Assembly (NCBI GenBank): GCA_050944915.1
Contig: JBMNRY010000044.1
Location: 1-15,826 of the forward strand
Reading direction: 5' to 3'
Length of the DNA: 15,826 bases
From: JBMNRY01 sp050944915
Lineage (GTDB): Bacteria; Bacillota; Limnochordia; JAAZLZ01
Shown: positions 1 to 6,383 of the stretch, piece by piece
Layout of the letters: every line of letters begins with the position of its first letter
Numbering within the stretch: the stretch's first letter is position 1
Position numbers and translations under genes: made by a program
The notes under the pieces: model-generated
What the model was told of the DNA's origin: nothing
Database searches by the model: none
What the model saw: only the letters and a program-made list of their open reading frames with translations

Positions 1-171
1 GGGACTTCATAAATTCCTTGACAGGCCCGATGTGATGGAAATTGGTCGACCTGATCGTGGGTAGTGGAAAGGAGTTGTCCGAATCGGTGGAAGGGGGGAT
101 GATGGGGGACCCTGTTGTTCCTTGTCGGCAGTTTGATTGGTTAATTAGATTCTAGAGGAAGGCGTGATTAA
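1..171. other. Upstream region of tctC, no gene assigned
   Basis: No convincing gene lies here. Two forward frames could be tails of an upstream gene that starts outside the window: one stops at 33-35 (TGA) and one at 62-64 (TAG). They cannot be told apart from so little sequence. A TTGACA hexamer at 18-23 has no acceptable -10 partner at 16-18 bases. The stretch ends in the tctC ribosome site at about 154-162 (AGAGGAAGG). Confidence 0.4.
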
Positions 172-1131
172 ATGATGCGTTTAGTTAAAGGGATGGGCGT
201 CATATTGACCATTGTCCTGTTGTTCAGTGTTGTCGCCCTGGGGGCCGCTAATTGGCCTAGCAAGCCGATTACGATGCAAGTTGCCTGGTCTGCCGGCGGC
301 GGTAGCGATATCACCGCTCGTTTGCTGATGCCCTATGTGGAAGAAATCATCGGTGGATCGATTATTGTCGTCAACCGTCCCGGCGCAGGGGGAGAAATAG
401 GATTCACCGAATTGGCCAAGGCGGCTCCCGATGGTTATTATTTCGGCTGGACCAACACCCCCAACTCCGTGGCCTTCCCCATCGCCAGGGAGACGAATTA
501 CCAAATCGAAGATTTTGCTCCCGTGGCAAACGTGATCTATGATCCTGGCGTTCTCGTCGTTCGTACAGACAGTCCTTATCAAACCTTAGAGGACTTCATT
601 GCTGACGCTAGGCAAAAGCCCAATACTCTAACCGTTGGCAACTCGGGAACCGGTGGAGACGACTATATCGCTGTGGCCACTTTAGAAAACATGACGGGCA
701 TTTCCGTGAACCAGGTTCCTTTTGAAGGAGCAGCTCCCAACATCACTGCCGTATTAGGGGGCCACGTTTCCGCTGGGGCCATCAATGCCAGCGAGGTCAA
801 ACCTTATGTCGAATCTGGACAAATGCGAGTTCTGGGCTTGATGGATACCGAACGTTGCCATCTTATTCCCGATGTTCCCACCTTCCGGGAGTTGGGCTAT
901 GATGTGGTTTCTGGTTCCGCCCGCGGCTTTTCGGCTCCGGCAGGGACTCCCCGGGAAATCGTCGAGAAAATGGCTGCCGCTGTGGAACAGGCCATGCAAA
1001 ACCCCGATTTCTTGAAAAAGGCCGAAGAAGCATTCTTGTTACTCAAATTCATGGGACCCGATGAGTATCAGGCCTACCTTTTTGAAGTTCGAGACACCAT
1101 CCAAGCCCTCTATGACCAGAACCCCTGGTAA
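172..1131 (+). CDS. tctC: Tripartite tricarboxylate transporter substrate-binding protein (TctC/Bug family)
   Basis: This is an extracytoplasmic solute receptor that would capture a carboxylate and deliver it to the TctAB membrane complex; the actual ligand cannot be read from the sequence. The 319-residue length is normal for the family. Residues 1 to about 26 form a signal peptide (basic MRLVK, hydrophobic core, ALGAA at the likely cleavage site). The family motifs are present: AGGGSDITAR at 41-50, in the first ligand-binding loop, and NRPGAGGEIG at 68-77. The ATG at 172 follows AGAGGAAGG (154-162) at a usual distance; a second ATG at 175 is possible. There is no cysteine at the signal-peptide end, so it is not an obvious lipoprotein, which is notable if the host is a monoderm. 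It is first in an operon with tctB and tctA. Family assignment is secure. Confidence 0.95.
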   Translation: MMRLVKGMGVILTIVLLFSVVALGAANWPSKPITMQVAWSAGGGSDITARLLMPYVEEIIGGSIIVVNRPGAGGEIGFTELAKAAPDGYYFGWTNTPNSVAFPIARETNYQIEDFAPVANVIYDPGVLVVRTDSPYQTLEDFIADARQKPNTLTVGNSGTGGDDYIAVATLENMTGISVNQVPFEGAAPNITAVLGGHVSAGAINASEVKPYVESGQMRVLGLMDTERCHLIPDVPTFRELGYDVVSGSARGFSAPAGTPREIVEKMAAAVEQAMQNPDFLKKAEEAFLLLKFMGPDEYQAYLFEVRDTIQALYDQNPW

Positions 1132-1139
1132 ACAGTAGC

Positions 1140-1169
1140 AGTGCCGGGGTAGAACCTTACCCCGGCACT
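1140..1169 (+). other. Intra-operon hairpin between tctC and tctB
   Basis: A perfect 12-bp inverted repeat, AGTGCCGGGGTA at 1140-1151 and TACCCCGGCACT at 1158-1169, encloses a 6-base loop. It starts nine bases after the tctC stop. No run of T follows (TCAACTTCC), so it is not a standard intrinsic terminator. It more likely acts as an mRNA 3'-end stabiliser or partial attenuator that keeps receptor mRNA above the membrane-subunit mRNA. The structure is seen directly; the role is inferred. Confidence 0.8.
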
Positions 1170-1189
1170 TCAACTTCCACAGGAGGTGA

Positions 1190-1621
1190 ATGAAGGTGCA
1201 AAGGGCGGACCGTATAGTTGCTTGTCTGATTATTATTGGCTGTCTGTTAGGTTATCGACAGAGTAATTCCTTTGTCCAGGGGGCTGACTTTTTCCCCAAG
1301 GCGGTCTTTGCCATCTCCATGTTGTTAGCCGTGTTGTTGTTTGTGGGGAGTTACTTTGAAAAAAGGACCGAGAGTATTTTTGCCGGAGTTAGGTGGAGCC
1401 GGATGATCGTTACCATCCTCTTCAGTGTTGCGTATATCGGATTGATACCTAGACTTGGTTATCCTTTAAGCACAACACTATTCCTATTTGGTTTGTTATT
1501 GTTCCTAGAAGAAAGGAGACCTCTAGTATTAACCATTATCCCTGTGGGAATGACCGGTGTTTTGTACGTTGTCTTTCAACTTTTGTTACGGGTTCCCATC
1601 CCTTCGGGCAGTATCTGGTAA
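1190..1621 (+). CDS. tctB: Tripartite tricarboxylate transporter small membrane subunit (TctB family)
   Basis: TctB is the small membrane subunit that partners the large TctA channel; its exact contribution to transport is poorly defined in the family. The 143-residue product is strongly hydrophobic, with segments near residues 8-22, 37-55, 71-90, 95-108 and 113-132. A short charged stretch (EKRTES) lies between the second and third, and EERRP lies before the last. This matches TctB length and topology, although TctB sequences are poorly conserved, so position between tctC and tctA is important evidence. A strong AGGAGG at 1181-1186 is only three bases from the ATG at 1190. A GTG at 1196 is nine bases away and could be the true start, shortening the protein by two residues. 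Confidence 0.9.
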   Translation: MKVQRADRIVACLIIIGCLLGYRQSNSFVQGADFFPKAVFAISMLLAVLLFVGSYFEKRTESIFAGVRWSRMIVTILFSVAYIGLIPRLGYPLSTTLFLFGLLLFLEERRPLVLTIIPVGMTGVLYVVFQLLLRVPIPSGSIW

Positions 1622-1641
1622 TCCCTTAACAAAGTGGAGAT

Positions 1642-1647
1642 GGGAGG
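1642..1647 (+). promoter_or_regulatory. Ribosome binding site that decides the tctA start
   Basis: GGGAGG at 1642-1647 directly abuts the upstream TTG at 1648 but sits nine bases before the in-frame GTG at 1657. The spacing favours GTG 1657 as the start of tctA. Confidence 0.7.
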
Positions 1648-1656
1648 TTGTATGTA

Positions 1657-3165
1657 GTGTGGAGTAATATCGTTGCCGCCTTGCCGTTGCTTTTTTCCTT
1701 GAAAGGGATCATTGCGATGGTCGTTGGAGTGATCCTCGGGATTTCCATCGGTGCCTTGCCGGGATTGTCAGCGACCATGGGTGTGGCCCTGGTGCTACCT
1801 TTTACCTTTACTATGCCGCCGGAAATCGGTTTATTGTTGATCGCGGGGATTTATAACGGAGCTATATACGGCGGGTCTATTACTGCAATTCTGATTCGAG
1901 TGCCAGGGACTCCCGCCGCTTGTGCCACAATTTTTGATGGCTACCCGATGACCCAACAGGGACGAGCTAACGAAGCTTTGGAAGCTGCTATCAGCTCCTC
2001 AACTTTTGGTGGGGTACTCAGCGCTTTAGCCCTACTTTTTATCGCTCCCCCCTTGGCCGCCTTTTCTTTGGCTTTCGGACCCGCGGAGTATTTTTGGTTG
2101 GCCGTTTTTGGGTTGACCATCATTATTTCCTTGTCTTCCGAGTCGCTGGTCAAAGGCCTGTTGTCCGCTTGCCTAGGTTTATTCATTGCCCTGATTGGGC
2201 AGGACCCCGTCACAGCTCGGGTAAGATTCACCTTTGGAATCACTGATTTAATCGGTGGTGTGGAGCTGGTAAGCTTCTTGATCGGTTTGTTTTCCATTCC
2301 CCAAGCTCTGACCTTGGTCGAGAAACACGGTCAAGGAATTGTACTCAAAGGCCAGAATCAAGAGACTCTAGGAAAAGTCCGTCTATTTCAGCATTTCCCC
2401 CGCTTATGGAGAACCTACATCAGGTCATCGATTATCGGCACGGTTATTGGCATCATTCCTGGTGCGGGAGCCAATATAGCGTCTTTTATTAGTTATAACG
2501 AGGCGAGGAGAAATTCGAAAGACCGGGATAAGTTTGGTACCGGTCTGGTGGAAGGTGTAGTGGGTTCCGAAGCCGCGAATAATGCCGTTACCGGAGGATC
2601 CCTGATCCCCTTATTAACCTTAGGGATCCCTGGTAATGCCGTTTCGGCCATTGTTTTGGGCGGATTGATGATCCATGGATTGACTGTCGGCCCTCAGTTG
2701 TTTAACAATAACCCTGACATCGTCTATACTTTTATGATGGGCATGTTGGTGACTAACGTGATTATGCTCGTTTGCGGGTATTATGGGGCCCGGGCCTTTG
2801 TTAACGTGGTTCGAGTGCCTAATCACATTTTAGCACCCATTGTTATTGTACTTAGCGTAATCGGTTCCTTTGCCATTCGCAACAGTATGTTTGATGTGGC
2901 TATGATGCTGTTTTTTGGAGTGATCGGCTACTTGATGCAAAAGGGCGAGTATCCCCTGGCACCTGCAGTATTAGCCCTTATTCTCGGCCCCATGGCCGAA
3001 TCAAATTTGCGACGAGCCATGCTTATGGGTGGTGGCAGTCTACGCTTTTTGTTTAGAAGTACCGTTTCCTGGATTCTAATTATTATCACCCTTATCTCTG
3101 TGGCTCTGCCTTTGATCCGTAATTATCAAGAACGGAATAGAAAAGAGTCCTCTGTAGAAGGTTAA
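1657..3165 (+). CDS. tctA: Tripartite tricarboxylate transporter large permease subunit (TctA)
   Basis: TctA is the main membrane channel of the transporter, driving secondary uptake of the receptor-bound carboxylate. From the GTG at 1657 it has 502 residues, the usual length. The two homologous halves both show their signatures: GALPGLSAT (about 32-40) and VPGTPAACATIFDGYP (about 82-97) in the first, then IGIIPGAGAN (about 264-273) and TLGIPGNAVSAIVLGG (about 321-336) in the second. About ten or more hydrophobic segments are visible. A longer frame from TTG 1648 adds three residues but has no spacing from the ribosome site, so I prefer GTG. It lies 26 to 35 bases after tctB and is the last gene of the operon, followed by a hairpin at 3172-3198. 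Confidence 0.95.
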   Translation: MWSNIVAALPLLFSLKGIIAMVVGVILGISIGALPGLSATMGVALVLPFTFTMPPEIGLLLIAGIYNGAIYGGSITAILIRVPGTPAACATIFDGYPMTQQGRANEALEAAISSSTFGGVLSALALLFIAPPLAAFSLAFGPAEYFWLAVFGLTIIISLSSESLVKGLLSACLGLFIALIGQDPVTARVRFTFGITDLIGGVELVSFLIGLFSIPQALTLVEKHGQGIVLKGQNQETLGKVRLFQHFPRLWRTYIRSSIIGTVIGIIPGAGANIASFISYNEARRNSKDRDKFGTGLVEGVVGSEAANNAVTGGSLIPLLTLGIPGNAVSAIVLGGLMIHGLTVGPQLFNNNPDIVYTFMMGMLVTNVIMLVCGYYGARAFVNVVRVPNHILAPIVIVLSVIGSFAIRNSMFDVAMMLFFGVIGYLMQKGEYPLAPAVLALILGPMAESNLRRAMLMGGGSLRFLFRSTVSWILIIITLISVALPLIRNYQERNRKESSVEG

Positions 3166-3171
3166 GAAGAG

Positions 3172-3198
3172 ATAGAGGGGGCGGTTTCGCCCCTCTAT
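3172..3198. terminator. Probable terminator between convergent tctA and the MerR gene
   Basis: ATAGAGGGG (3172-3180) pairs with CCCCTCTAT (3190-3198). After a bulged G, CG pairs with CG around a GTTT loop. A short T run (TTT at 3198-3200) follows on the + strand. The hairpin fills the whole gap between tctA and the convergent regulator gene, so it may serve both strands, although the U-tract is weak on each. Confidence 0.65.
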
Positions 3199-3963
3199 TT
3201 AACCTTGCCGTCGCTGGCAATAAATTTCCATGGCCTTTTGCATAAAAGCGGCTAAACCAGGTCGGTATTTATCGATGTTCTCCGTAAACCGTGGGTCTTC
3301 TACGTACAAGTTACCCAAACCCCGGAAGATTTCAAGGCTGCAATCGTAGTACCAGCGACAAATATGCTGGTGCCATTTTTCGATGGCCGTCTGGACTTGG
3401 TCAGCGGCGGGATCCCGATCGATCAATTGGGCCAGTTCCTTGTAAATCCCGTCGGCTTCCGAGGCGGCTTGGGCCCACTGTTCTTTCGTATAGCGGGCGG
3501 CTCTTTTTTCACTTTCTTGGTAGGCTTGGGTATGCCCATATTTTTCCCTCGCCTCTTGGGCATACTTTTCCCTATGTTTCGCTACCTCTTCTTCGCTAAA
3601 GGGACCAAACATATCTTGAGGTTTCATTTCTGCTCCCTCCTCCAATTCTTTGATGGTTTCGTCAACTAAATGGATAATGCGGGTTAGTCGCCGCAGTTGG
3701 GCTTGGAGCACCTCCTTTTGGGCCCGGAGACTATCCTTCCGTTGCCCGTGGGAACAAATCAACAAGTCTTTGATCTCCGCCAGGGAAAATCCCATTTCTT
3801 TAAACAACAGGATCTGCTGTAACCGCTGGAGATCGGCTGAAGAATATAGACGATAACCGGTCTCGGTGATGGTCGTTGGTTTTAATAAACCGATGCGGTC
3901 GTAATATTGTAGGGTACGAATGCTAACCCCGGCTAGCTGGGCTGCTTCACCGATACGCATCAT
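3199..3963 (-). CDS. MerR family transcriptional regulator with TipAS-type effector domain
   Basis: This is a DNA-binding activator of the MerR class, expected to twist an over-long promoter spacer when its ligand binds. Residues 2-70 are a winged helix-turn-helix (MRIGEAAQLAGVSIRTLQYY, then GYRLY and LFKEMGFSLAEIKDLL). Residues 76-110 form the dimerisation coiled coil. Residues about 119-250 match the TipAS domain, including WYYDCS (204-209) and YVEDPRFT (220-227). In Streptomyces TipA this domain binds thiopeptides, with a cysteine forming a covalent bond; C208 may be equivalent, but I have not aligned it. The ATG at 3960 has the better spacing from GGAGGTGG (3972-3965); the ATG at 3963 is four bases from GGAGG. 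It is divergent from the fdh operon and has its own MerR-type promoter, so autoregulation is likely. The ligand is unknown. Confidence 0.92.
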   Translation of the reverse strand: MMRIGEAAQLAGVSIRTLQYYDRIGLLKPTTITETGYRLYSSADLQRLQQILLFKEMGFSLAEIKDLLICSHGQRKDSLRAQKEVLQAQLRRLTRIIHLVDETIKELEEGAEMKPQDMFGPFSEEEVAKHREKYAQEAREKYGHTQAYQESEKRAARYTKEQWAQAASEADGIYKELAQLIDRDPAADQVQTAIEKWHQHICRWYYDCSLEIFRGLGNLYVEDPRFTENIDKYRPGLAAFMQKAMEIYCQRRQG

Positions 3964-3978
3964 TCCACCTCCAAGGTC

Positions 3979-4009
3979 ATTGTAAACTATGACCTAAGGT
4001 CAGGGTCAA
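3979..4009 (-). promoter_or_regulatory. MerR-type promoter and operator of the TipAS regulator
   Basis: Reading the - strand, TTGACC (4009-4004) is the -35 and TACAAT (3984-3979) the -10, separated by exactly 19 bases (4003-3985). Inside the spacer is the palindrome TGACCTAAGGTCA (3990-4002, written on the + strand), with 6-bp arms around a single central base. A 19-bp spacer containing a dyad is the hallmark of promoters activated by MerR proteins. The transcript would start near 3972, leaving a very short leader that just includes the ribosome site. The elements are seen directly; regulation is inferred from family knowledge. Confidence 0.8.
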
Positions 4010-4012
4010 GGG

Positions 4013-4041
4013 TTGCACCAAGGGAATTCTTGGATTATGAT
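4013..4041 (+). promoter_or_regulatory. Candidate promoter of the formate dehydrogenase operon
   Basis: TTGCAC (4013-4018) and TATGAT (4036-4041) are 17 bases apart. The -10 matches five of six consensus positions but the -35 only three, so an activator may be needed. The spacer largely coincides with an imperfect palindrome, CCAAGGGAATTCTTGG (4018-4033), whose outer 5-bp arms are perfect. The -35 lies four bases from that of the divergent regulator, so bound MerR protein could influence both promoters. Confidence 0.35.
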
Positions 4042-4119
4042 TGTGCATTTTAGAGCATTGGAGGAGATCGGGGGATACTTTACGAAAGATTCAAGAAATT
4101 CAGGGGTAGGTGTTTAATC

Positions 4120-4599
4120 ATGGAAGGTTGTTGCCGGAAACAGTTGGAGCCCCTGGTGGCTAAACACCGGGGGAAACCGGGCCAACTGATTCCCGTACTC
4201 CATGAAATTCAGAATAAAATCGGATATCTTCCAGTGGAGGTTCAAGAATATGTGGCTAGGGAGTTAGGAGTGCCCTTCAGCCGGGTATATGGAGTGGTCA
4301 CCTTCTACTCCCTGTTTACAACCAAACCCCAGGGAAAGCATAGCATCGGAATTTGCATGGGAACTGCTTGTTATGTCCAAGGGGCCGAAGAGATCGGAGA
4401 AGAGCTGAAGGCCCAACTAGGGATCGAGATGGGGGAGACGACCGCCGACGGACTGTTCACTTTGACCATCACCAGGTGTGTCGGCTGTTGTAGCATGGCT
4501 CCCGTGGTCACCATCGACGGGCAAGTCTACGGTAAGCTAACCCCAGGACAGTTGGCAGGGATCCTGGCCGATTACAGGGGGAGGGGCAATGATGGATAG
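4120..4599 (+). CDS. NuoE-like [2Fe-2S] subunit of the NAD-linked formate dehydrogenase complex
   Basis: This is a thioredoxin-fold [2Fe-2S] protein of the NuoE/HydC/HndA family, which relays electrons at the flavin-containing NAD(P)-binding subunit. Of its 159 residues, the N-terminal helical part includes LIPVLHEIQNKIGYLP (23-38) and FSRVYGVVTFYSLF (53-66), both typical. The cluster ligands are C79 and C84 (CMGTAC, C-x4-C) and C120 and C124 (CVGCC, C-x3-C). The ATG at 4120 follows AGGGGTAGG with normal spacing. Its last 11 bases overlap the start of the flavoprotein gene, implying translational coupling. It opens a three-gene operon with the flavoprotein and catalytic subunits. In isolation it could equally belong to a hydrogenase; the downstream gene decides for formate dehydrogenase. 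Confidence 0.93.
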   Translation: MEGCCRKQLEPLVAKHRGKPGQLIPVLHEIQNKIGYLPVEVQEYVARELGVPFSRVYGVVTFYSLFTTKPQGKHSIGICMGTACYVQGAEEIGEELKAQLGIEMGETTADGLFTLTITRCVGCCSMAPVVTIDGQVYGKLTPGQLAGILADYRGRGNDG

Positions 4600-6379
4600 G
4601 GAGATTCTCATCTGTTATGGCACCGGATGCTTATCGGCGGGTGCCCAAAGAATCGCCCAAGTCTTACGGACGGTTCTTATGGAGCGGGAGCTTTCCGTCC
4701 CTTTGAAGAAAATTGTGAAAGAAACCGGTTGCTTCGGTCCCTGCAGTCTTGGACCTATGCTCACCATCATGCCCGAGGGGACCTTTTACGGCAAGGTTAG
4801 GGAGTCCGATGTGGAAAGAATCGTCGATGAGCATCTTATCGGCGGACGACCGGTGACTTCCCTGTTGGTTGCAGACCACAGCCATGAAGATTATCGTCAA
4901 ATGGATTTCTTTCAAGGTCAGGTCAAGGTGGCCTTGCGAAATACGGGATTCATTGATCCCTTACAAATCGAAGATTATCTCGCCCGGGAAGGTTATCAGG
5001 CCCTAAAGAAGGTATTGGGGGAGATGACTCCCGCCGATGTCATCGAGGAGATTAAAGCTTCCGGCTTGCGGGGGCGAGGTGGAGCCGGTTTTCCCACAGG
5101 AGTTAAATGGGAAGCGACCCGGGTGGCCCCGGGGGATGAGAAGTATGTGATCTGTAACGCCGATGAGGGTGATCCGGGAGCCTTTATGGATCGGAGCATC
5201 TTAGAAGGAGATCCCCACAGCATCATCGAGGCCATGGCCATCGCCGGCTACGCCGTTGGAGCGAGCCAGAGTTTTGTCTATGTTCGAGCCGAATATCCCC
5301 TGGCCATCGCTAACCTGTCTCAGGCCCTAGAGACGGCCAGGAAGGCGGGCTATATCGGTGAAAAGATATTCGGCAGCGATTTTTCCTTCGATATCGATAT
5401 CCGAGTGGGGGCCGGGGCCTTCGTTTGCGGGGAAGAGACGGCCTTGATGGCCAGTATCGAAGGTTACCGGGGCCAACCCCGGCCTAAACCGCCCTTTCCC
5501 AGCGAAGCTGGCCTTTGGGGTCGACCGACGGTCATCAATAATGTGGAGACCCTGGCGAATATCCCCCCGATTATCCTAAAGGGCAGTCGATGGTTCACCC
5601 AGCTGGGGACGGAAGAGAGCCGGGGAACCAAAGTCTTTGCCGTCGCCGGCGATGTACGCTACACCGGTTTGGTAGAGGTGCCCATGGGAACTACCCTCCG
5701 GCAGCTGATTTTTCAAATTGGGGGCGGCATTCCCCGGGGGAAGGAATTCAAAGCTGTGCAAATCGGGGGCCCCTCGGGGGCGACACTGCCAGGGGAATAT
5801 TTAGATTTATCTATTGATTATGATTCTCTAAAGAGTGTGGGGGCTATCATCGGCTCTGGGGGTCTGATCGTGATGGATGAGGACAATTGCATGGTCGATG
5901 TAGCCCGCTATTTCCTCGATTTCACCCAGGATGAATCCTGTGGCAAATGTATTCCCTGCCGGATTGGTACAAGAAGGATGCTGGAAATCTTGGAAGGGAT
6001 AACCGAGGGCGAGGGGACCAGGGAGGATCTAGAGCGTTTGGCCGCGGTGGCATCCATGGTGGGCACCACCTCCCTCTGTGGGCTAGGCCAAACGGCGCCA
6101 AATCCCGTCTTGAGCACCCTGCGCTATTTCCGGGAGGAATACGAAATCCATATCGAGGAGAGATACTGTCCTGCCGGCAGTTGTCAGGCCTTAAGGGGTA
6201 ACTACCGGATCCAGGAGGAATTATGCACCGGCTGCGGACTTTGTCGATGCCATTGCCCCGTTGGGGCCATCGCCGGGGAGCGACGGCAAATCCATCACAT
6301 AGAAGGAACGAAATGCACCAGTTGTGGAGCCTGTGCCAAGGTTTGCCCCGTCGGTGCCGTCCTTCGGGAAGGGGGTTGA
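4589..6379 (+). CDS. NuoF/HydB-like flavoprotein (NAD(P)H-FMN) subunit with extra Fe-S domains
   Basis: This is the diaphorase subunit, passing electrons between NAD(P)(H) and Fe-S clusters through FMN. Its 596 residues far exceed plain NuoF and match HydB/HndC of multimeric hydrogenases. Domains in order: a thioredoxin-like [2Fe-2S] domain with C9, C14, C48 and C52; the FMN/NADH Rossmann-like core with GLRGRGGAGFPTG (159-171) and CNADEGDPGAF (189-199); an SLBB region (about 345-410); the N3-type [4Fe-4S] site with C451, C454, C457 and C497; YCPAGSC (526-532); and a C-terminal 2x[4Fe-4S] ferredoxin with C546, C549, C552, C556 and C576, C579, C582, C586. Start codons at 4589 and 4592 both follow AGGGGGAGGGG. 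The added ferredoxin domain is the feature linked to ferredoxin-coupled (bifurcating) relatives, but it does not prove bifurcation. Confidence 0.93.
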   Translation: MMDREILICYGTGCLSAGAQRIAQVLRTVLMERELSVPLKKIVKETGCFGPCSLGPMLTIMPEGTFYGKVRESDVERIVDEHLIGGRPVTSLLVADHSHEDYRQMDFFQGQVKVALRNTGFIDPLQIEDYLAREGYQALKKVLGEMTPADVIEEIKASGLRGRGGAGFPTGVKWEATRVAPGDEKYVICNADEGDPGAFMDRSILEGDPHSIIEAMAIAGYAVGASQSFVYVRAEYPLAIANLSQALETARKAGYIGEKIFGSDFSFDIDIRVGAGAFVCGEETALMASIEGYRGQPRPKPPFPSEAGLWGRPTVINNVETLANIPPIILKGSRWFTQLGTEESRGTKVFAVAGDVRYTGLVEVPMGTTLRQLIFQIGGGIPRGKEFKAVQIGGPSGATLPGEYLDLSIDYDSLKSVGAIIGSGGLIVMDEDNCMVDVARYFLDFTQDESCGKCIPCRIGTRRMLEILEGITEGEGTREDLERLAAVASMVGTTSLCGLGQTAPNPVLSTLRYFREEYEIHIEERYCPAGSCQALRGNYRIQEELCTGCGLCRCHCPVGAIAGERRQIHHIEGTKCTSCGACAKVCPVGAVLREGG

Positions 6380-6383
6380 AAAG

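Noticed and set aside
122..151. TTGTCG plus TAGATT as a tctC promoter
   Set aside because: The predicted start would fall inside the tctC ribosome site, and both hexamers are poor matches.
42..155. Short open frame ahead of tctC that could be a leader peptide
   Set aside because: Its possible starts (TTG 42, TTG 75, GTG 87, ATG 99) lack properly spaced ribosome sites, and the peptide has no attenuation-like residue runs.
3291..3856. Three + strand frames opposite the MerR gene
   Set aside because: They are antisense to a regulator with clear HTH and TipAS motifs, and their products look random.
6324..6383. Longer start of fdhA at ATG 6324
   Set aside because: The added 20 residues are out-of-frame translation of the flavoprotein's ferredoxin domain. 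GTG 6384 has a ribosome site and is followed at once by the conserved NuoG-like N-terminus.
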